A stretch of 6,839 nt of DNA from Chamaesiphon sp. (lineage in GTDB: Bacteria; Cyanobacteriota; Cyanobacteriia; Cyanobacteriales; Chamaesiphonaceae). Position 1 is the stretch's first letter. Each line of letters starts with the position of its first letter. Position numbers and translations under genes: made by a program. This document shows positions 4,168-6,839 of this stretch, one piece after another. The stretch is from contig JAJAYU010000115.1 of NCBI GenBank assembly GCA_026786125.1, positions 1-6,839 on the forward strand. The letters run 5' to 3'. The notes under the pieces were generated by a model that was given only the letters and a program-made list of their open reading frames with translations, did not search any database and was not told the DNA's origin.

Positions 4168-5823
4168 ATGAAAATAGCACTAGCTCAACTCAATCCGACT
4201 ATTGGCGATCTTCAAAATAACGCCCAAAGTATTTTGGAAATTGCTCAACAAGTAGCTAGCCAAGGAGTCAAACTATTACTTACCCCTGAGCTATCACTAT
4301 GTGGCTATCCACCCAGAGACTTATTGCTCAATACTCATTTTATTGCTGATATGGAGCAGACGCTAAACCAATTGGCAATAGATTTACCATCAGATCTGTC
4401 TGTATTAATTGGATTAGCCACTCCTAACTTAAATTCTACAATCACAGGTAGTAAGCCATTATTCAATAGTATTGCCCTTGTCACGGCGGGAAAAGTCCAG
4501 AATATCTTCCATAAGCGACTCTTACCTACTTATGATGTATTTGATGAAAATCGTTATTTTGCAGCGGGTAGTGAGGCAAATTGGTTCATTCTAGATGGAA
4601 TTAAGATCGGGCTAACAGTCTGTGAAGATCTGTGGAACGATCGAGATTTCTGGGGTAAACGCAGCTATTTAGTTAATCCGATCGAGGAGTTAGCCAAACA
4701 AAATATCGCTCTGTCGATCAATCTATCGGCTTCGCCCTATAGTGTTGGCAAGCAACAGGTACGAGAAGCAATGCTCAAACACACAGCAATTAAATACGAT
4801 CGAGCAGTTTTATATGTTAATCAAGTTGGTGCCAATGACGATCTAATTTTTGATGGCTGTAGCTTGGGATTTGATCGATCTGGGGAACTCGTTTGTCGAG
4901 GTAAGTCATTTGATCGAGACTTAATTATCATTGAATTTGACGAAACAAAACAAGATCTAAATCTAGATAAAATTCAGCCATTAAATGATAGTACTGATGC
5001 TGAAATTTGGCAAGCCTTAGTATTAGGTGTCCGCGACTACGTGCAAAAATGTGGTTTTCAAAAAGTAATCTTGGGCTTGAGTGGTGGTATCGATTCCGCA
5101 TTAGTTGCGGCAATAGCAGCAGCAGCGATTGGAGCTGACAAAGTTTGGGGCGTATTAATGCCCTCACCTTATAGCTCTGAGCACTCTGTCACCGATGCGA
5201 TCGATCTAGCTGCTAATTTAGGAATTCATACCGAAACTATTCCAATTGGAGAGTTAATGCAGGGATTTGATCGGACCCTAGATTCCCTATTTACAGGTAC
5301 AGAATTTGGACTAGCCGAGGAGAATATCCAGTCCCGAATTCGGGGAAATTTACTGATGGCGATTTCCAATAAGTTTGGGCATTTACTGCTCTCAACTGGT
5401 AATAAATCCGAAATGGCAGTGGGTTATTGCACTCTTTATGGTGATATGAATGGTGGTTTAGCTGTGATTGCTGATGTCCCGAAAATGCGAGTTTTTTCGA
5501 TTTGTAACTGGTTGAATCGAGAGCGAGAAATCATCTCTCAAAATATCATCACTAAACCCCCTAGTGCAGAGCTAAAACCAGGACAGGTAGATCAAGATTC
5601 TTTACCACCTTATGAAGTCTTGGATGCCATTCTAGAGGCGATTGTATGCAATCATCAATCAGCAGAACAACTAATTGATCGAGGCTATGAACCACAAGTC
5701 GTCGAGAAGATTATTAAACTGATCAAACGTGCCGAATTCAAACGCCGTCAAGCTCCCCCAGGTTTGAAAATAACCGATCGAGCTTTTGGTACTGGTTGGC
5801 GAATGCCGATCGCTTCAAAGTAA
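4168..5823 (+). CDS. nadE: Glutamine-dependent NAD synthetase
   Basis: Last step of NAD synthesis: amidates nicotinate adenine dinucleotide to NAD with ATP, using ammonia released from glutamine. The 551-aa protein is the long two-domain form. Residues 1 to about 270 are a carbon-nitrogen hydrolase (glutaminase) domain with the triad Glu41 (LTPELSLCGYPPRD), Lys116 (FHKRLLPTYDVFDE) and Cys152 (LTVCEDLWN). The C-terminal synthetase domain carries the ATP-pyrophosphatase P-loop SGGIDSA at 305-311 and the signature STGNKSEMAVGY from 409, followed by YGDMNGG. All key residues are present, so it should not depend on free ammonia. It begins 5 bp after the nrtR stop with no obvious Shine-Dalgarno sequence, implying translation by coupling. 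No terminator hairpin is evident after the stop; the next gene pair has its own promoter. Confidence 0.97.
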   Translation: MKIALAQLNPTIGDLQNNAQSILEIAQQVASQGVKLLLTPELSLCGYPPRDLLLNTHFIADMEQTLNQLAIDLPSDLSVLIGLATPNLNSTITGSKPLFNSIALVTAGKVQNIFHKRLLPTYDVFDENRYFAAGSEANWFILDGIKIGLTVCEDLWNDRDFWGKRSYLVNPIEELAKQNIALSINLSASPYSVGKQQVREAMLKHTAIKYDRAVLYVNQVGANDDLIFDGCSLGFDRSGELVCRGKSFDRDLIIIEFDETKQDLNLDKIQPLNDSTDAEIWQALVLGVRDYVQKCGFQKVILGLSGGIDSALVAAIAAAAIGADKVWGVLMPSPYSSEHSVTDAIDLAANLGIHTETIPIGELMQGFDRTLDSLFTGTEFGLAEENIQSRIRGNLLMAISNKFGHLLLSTGNKSEMAVGYCTLYGDMNGGLAVIADVPKMRVFSICNWLNREREIISQNIITKPPSAELKPGQVDQDSLPPYEVLDAILEAIVCNHQSAEQLIDRGYEPQVVEKIIKLIKRAEFKRRQAPPGLKITDRAFGTGWRMPIASK

Positions 5824-5850
5824 CTCGGGTACCCAGCCATAGAAGATTTC

Positions 5851-5879
5851 TTGACGGGTATTCCTTGTGGTCGTACAAT
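5851..5879 (+). promoter_or_regulatory. Near-consensus sigma70-type promoter of the mazEF-like pair
   Basis: TTGACG (5851-5856) and TACAAT (5874-5879) each match consensus at five of six positions and are exactly 17 bases apart. Transcription should begin near 5886, about 28 bases before the GTG at 5914. The TTG of the -35 box also opens a longer in-frame reading of the antitoxin, but this promoter makes the shorter GTG-initiated product more likely. The small inverted repeat GGTA/TACC at 5881-5892, near the start point, could be part of an operator. Confidence 0.65.
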
Positions 5880-5913
5880 AGGTAGGATTACCAGTAGCAT
5901 TGAGAACAAGATC

Positions 5914-6132
5914 GTGAAAATATCTATTTCATTGCCCAACGAACTGGTGCGGTATATCGACGAGCGAGTAGATAATCGGAGTCAATTAATCGAATCATTG
6001 CTCTCGGCTTGGCAGAAAAAACAGCACCAGCAGGCAATGCTCTCAGCTTGCTTGATTTTAGACGAACAAACATCGGTAGAGGATCAGGAATGGCAACAAG
6101 CAGCAATTACCGATTGGGAAGTATCTGGCTAG
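5914..6132 (+). CDS. MazE-like ribbon-helix-helix antitoxin
   Basis: From the GTG at 5914 the product is 72 aa. Residues 1 to about 36 (MKISISLPNELVRYIDERV, then NRSQLIESLLSAW) are a classical ribbon-helix-helix DNA-binding domain: one strand followed by two helices, working as a dimer. The tail DQEWQQAAITDWE is the acidic, Trp-containing segment that such antitoxins lay over a MazF toxin. It should neutralise the MazF-like protein encoded next and repress the pair's own promoter, as related antitoxins do. The longer frame beginning at the TTG at 5851 is rejected because that TTG is the -35 box and the extra 21 residues do not resemble the domain. Its 3' end overlaps the toxin gene by 43 bp. 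Only a weak ribosome binding site is visible. Confidence 0.82.
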   Translation: MKISISLPNELVRYIDERVDNRSQLIESLLSAWQKKQHQQAMLSACLILDEQTSVEDQEWQQAAITDWEVSG

Positions 6133-6491
6133 TTAATTTTGACCCTTCGATCGGTACGGAAATCCGCAAAACTCGTCCAGCAATGATTATCTCTGGTACG
6201 CTCTTTAATCAGCGACGGAAGGTAACTGTATTGCCGATTACCTCTAGTCGTCCAGATCGTAGAATGTTGCCGATTGTCGTCGAGATCGATCCCGATCAGA
6301 CTAATGGCTTAAACACTGATAGCTTTATTATCTGTGTCGATCCGATGACTTTTGACAAACAGCGATTGGTGAAGCAATTAGGCAGATTGAATGTTGAAAA
6401 AATACATCAAGTTCAATCCATTTTACGATCCTATCTGGAGTTAGATTCTTCGGATATTAACCTAGAAGATTTATCGGATATCCTCAACTAA
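6090..6491 (+). CDS. MazF-like type II toxin (PemK/MazF endoribonuclease)
   Basis: A 133-aa protein with the PemK/MazF fold signature: YRLGSIWLVNFDPSIGTEIRK at residues 8-28, then TRPAMIIS, then VTVLPITSS, and the C-terminal DSFIICVDPMTFDKQRLVKQLGRL. MazF proteins are sequence-specific ribonucleases that cut mRNA, and sometimes rRNA or tRNA, stopping translation until the antitoxin is restored. The Arg of TRP and the Ser/Thr of PITSS, the usual active-site region, are retained, and the length is normal, so the toxin looks functional. The ATG at 6090 is chosen because an AGAGG lies about seven bases upstream; a longer frame from the TTG at 6009 would merely read through the antitoxin gene. It overlaps the antitoxin by 43 bp, ensuring coupled expression. 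The cleavage sequence cannot be predicted. Confidence 0.88.
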   Translation: MATSSNYRLGSIWLVNFDPSIGTEIRKTRPAMIISGTLFNQRRKVTVLPITSSRPDRRMLPIVVEIDPDQTNGLNTDSFIICVDPMTFDKQRLVKQLGRLNVEKIHQVQSILRSYLELDSSDINLEDLSDILN

Positions 6492-6496
6492 AGTAG

Positions 6497-6610
6497 CGAA
6501 TAGCGACAAATGGAAAACTACCGATTGTTTTAGATGTTTTACAGAGATCAAATACATGGCAGGATGTACTTGTAAATTTGCCAGATATTGATCCAGATCT
6601 GTGGCAATAA
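6497..6610 (+). pseudogene. Unrecognised coding remnant without a start codon
   Basis: An open frame of 37 codons ends at TAA 6608-6610, with a protein-like C-terminus: LDVLQRSNTWQDVL then NLPDIDPDLWQ. The frame is closed by TAG at 6494-6496 and has no ATG, GTG or TTG in frame. A 7-codon frame from the ATG at 6510, in another register, runs into its start region, so a frameshift may separate the two. The peptide looks like the tail of a small soluble protein, perhaps an antitoxin-type partner, but I cannot name a family. It lies between mazF and the Uma2 gene and is probably a fragment left by rearrangement. Confidence 0.35.
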
Positions 6611-6616
6611 TATCAT

Positions 6617-6654
6617 TTAGTTTATAATAACTAATAGAACTCAATCAGATTGAG
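6617..6654 (+). promoter_or_regulatory. Promoter/operator region of the Uma2 gene: palindrome around a TATAAT box plus a second palindrome
   Basis: TTAGTT (6617-6622) and AACTAA (6629-6634) are perfect inverted arms around TATAAT (6623-6628), an exact -10 consensus. No good -35 lies 17 bases upstream. A second perfect palindrome, CTCAATC-A-GATTGAG, follows at 6640-6654, ending three bases before the ATG. If transcription starts near 6635 the second palindrome is in the short leader and could act as operator or as an RNA hairpin hiding the start codon. Confidence 0.45.
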
Positions 6655-6657
6655 ACT

Positions 6658-6839
6658 ATGATCTCCGACTATCTCAACCGCACCTTACCCAGTACCGAAG
6701 AACTGCCTTGTTCTGATGATATACCTGTGGATAACGAAGACCAAAACTTTTTACCCAATGTCTTACTATTCTTATTAAGTTCGATCTGGGCAGATCGATT
6801 TGACTGGTATTTTGGCGCAGACATGGCGATTTACCATAC
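6658..6839 (+). CDS. Uma2-family (DUF820) putative endonuclease, 5' part, runs off window
   Basis: From the ATG at 6658 about 60 codons are present before the window ends. They match the N-terminus of the cyanobacterial Uma2 subfamily: LPSTEELPCSDDIPVDNEDQ near residues 10-29, then NVLLFLLSSIWADRFDWYFG near 34-53 and ADMAIYH at 54-60. Uma2 proteins adopt a PD-(D/E)XK restriction-endonuclease fold, are expanded to dozens of copies in cyanobacteria, and have no settled role. The catalytic residues would lie further downstream, outside this window, so activity cannot be assessed. A decayed tail of a related protein lies on the other strand at 1156-1209. Confidence 0.8.
   Translation, partial: MISDYLNRTLPSTEELPCSDDIPVDNEDQNFLPNVLLFLLSSIWADRFDWYFGADMAIYH

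Noticed and set aside
4928..5167. Minus-strand ORF inside nadE
   Set aside because: Antisense to the conserved synthetase P-loop region; Leu-rich shadow frame.
5748..5939. Minus-strand ORF across the nadE end and the mazEF promoter
   Set aside because: Antisense of nadE and of the promoter; no family resemblance.
5924..6106. Minus-strand ORF opposite the antitoxin gene
   Set aside because: Antisense shadow of the ribbon-helix-helix gene.

Overview
The window looks like chromosomal DNA of a cyanobacterium. The core CGATCG of the cyanobacterial HIP1 repeat occurs roughly twenty times in 6.8 kb, and one full GCGATCGC lies at 3006-3013. The proteins (cyanobacterial-type PncB, NadD, NrtR-like Nudix protein, glutamine-dependent NadE, Uma2-family protein) fit that group. 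The genus cannot be fixed from sequence alone.

Left flank (1-1412): a worn accessory region. It opens with an ungapped imperfect palindrome filling bases 1-191 (MITE-like; its left end may lie outside the window). Next comes a possible 57-aa orphan ORF whose stop codon lies inside the palindrome. Then follows a minus-strand MntA/HepT toxin-antitoxin pair: the nucleotidyltransferase (MntA) is intact, but the HEPN partner (HepT) has lost its C-terminal half and its RNase/AMPylation motif. A C-terminal shred of a Uma2 protein remains at 1156-1209. About 400 bp without an intact gene end in the promoter region of the next operon.

Core (1413-5823): a four-gene plus-strand cluster, pncB - nadD - nrtR-like - nadE. 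It encodes a complete nicotinate-to-NAD (Preiss-Handler) route: nicotinate to NaMN (PncB), NaMN to NaAD (NadD), NaAD to NAD (NadE, using glutamine). A Nudix-winged-helix protein of the NrtR type sits between nadD and nadE. Its Nudix box has lost two canonical acidic residues, as expected of a sensor/repressor rather than a hydrolase. A perfect 12-bp inverted repeat with a 5-bp spacer lies 20 bp before pncB and over its probable promoter. It is the best candidate for the operator of that regulator, which would make the cluster self-regulated. nadD overlaps nrtR by 47 bp and nrtR is 5 bp from nadE, so these three are almost certainly co-transcribed. pncB is 70 bp upstream of nadD, across a short dispersed-type palindrome.

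Right flank (5824-6839): a MazEF-type toxin-antitoxin pair with its own near-consensus promoter and a 43-bp gene overlap, then an orphan coding remnant, then the 5' end of a Uma2-family gene preceded by two small palindromes and a perfect TATAAT box. A conserved NAD biosynthesis cluster is thus bracketed on both sides by toxin-antitoxin and Uma2 material in different states of decay.

I did not find a clearly undescribed system. The most testable novelties are the putative NrtR operator, the 191-bp palindrome, and the antitoxin kept beside a broken HepT.
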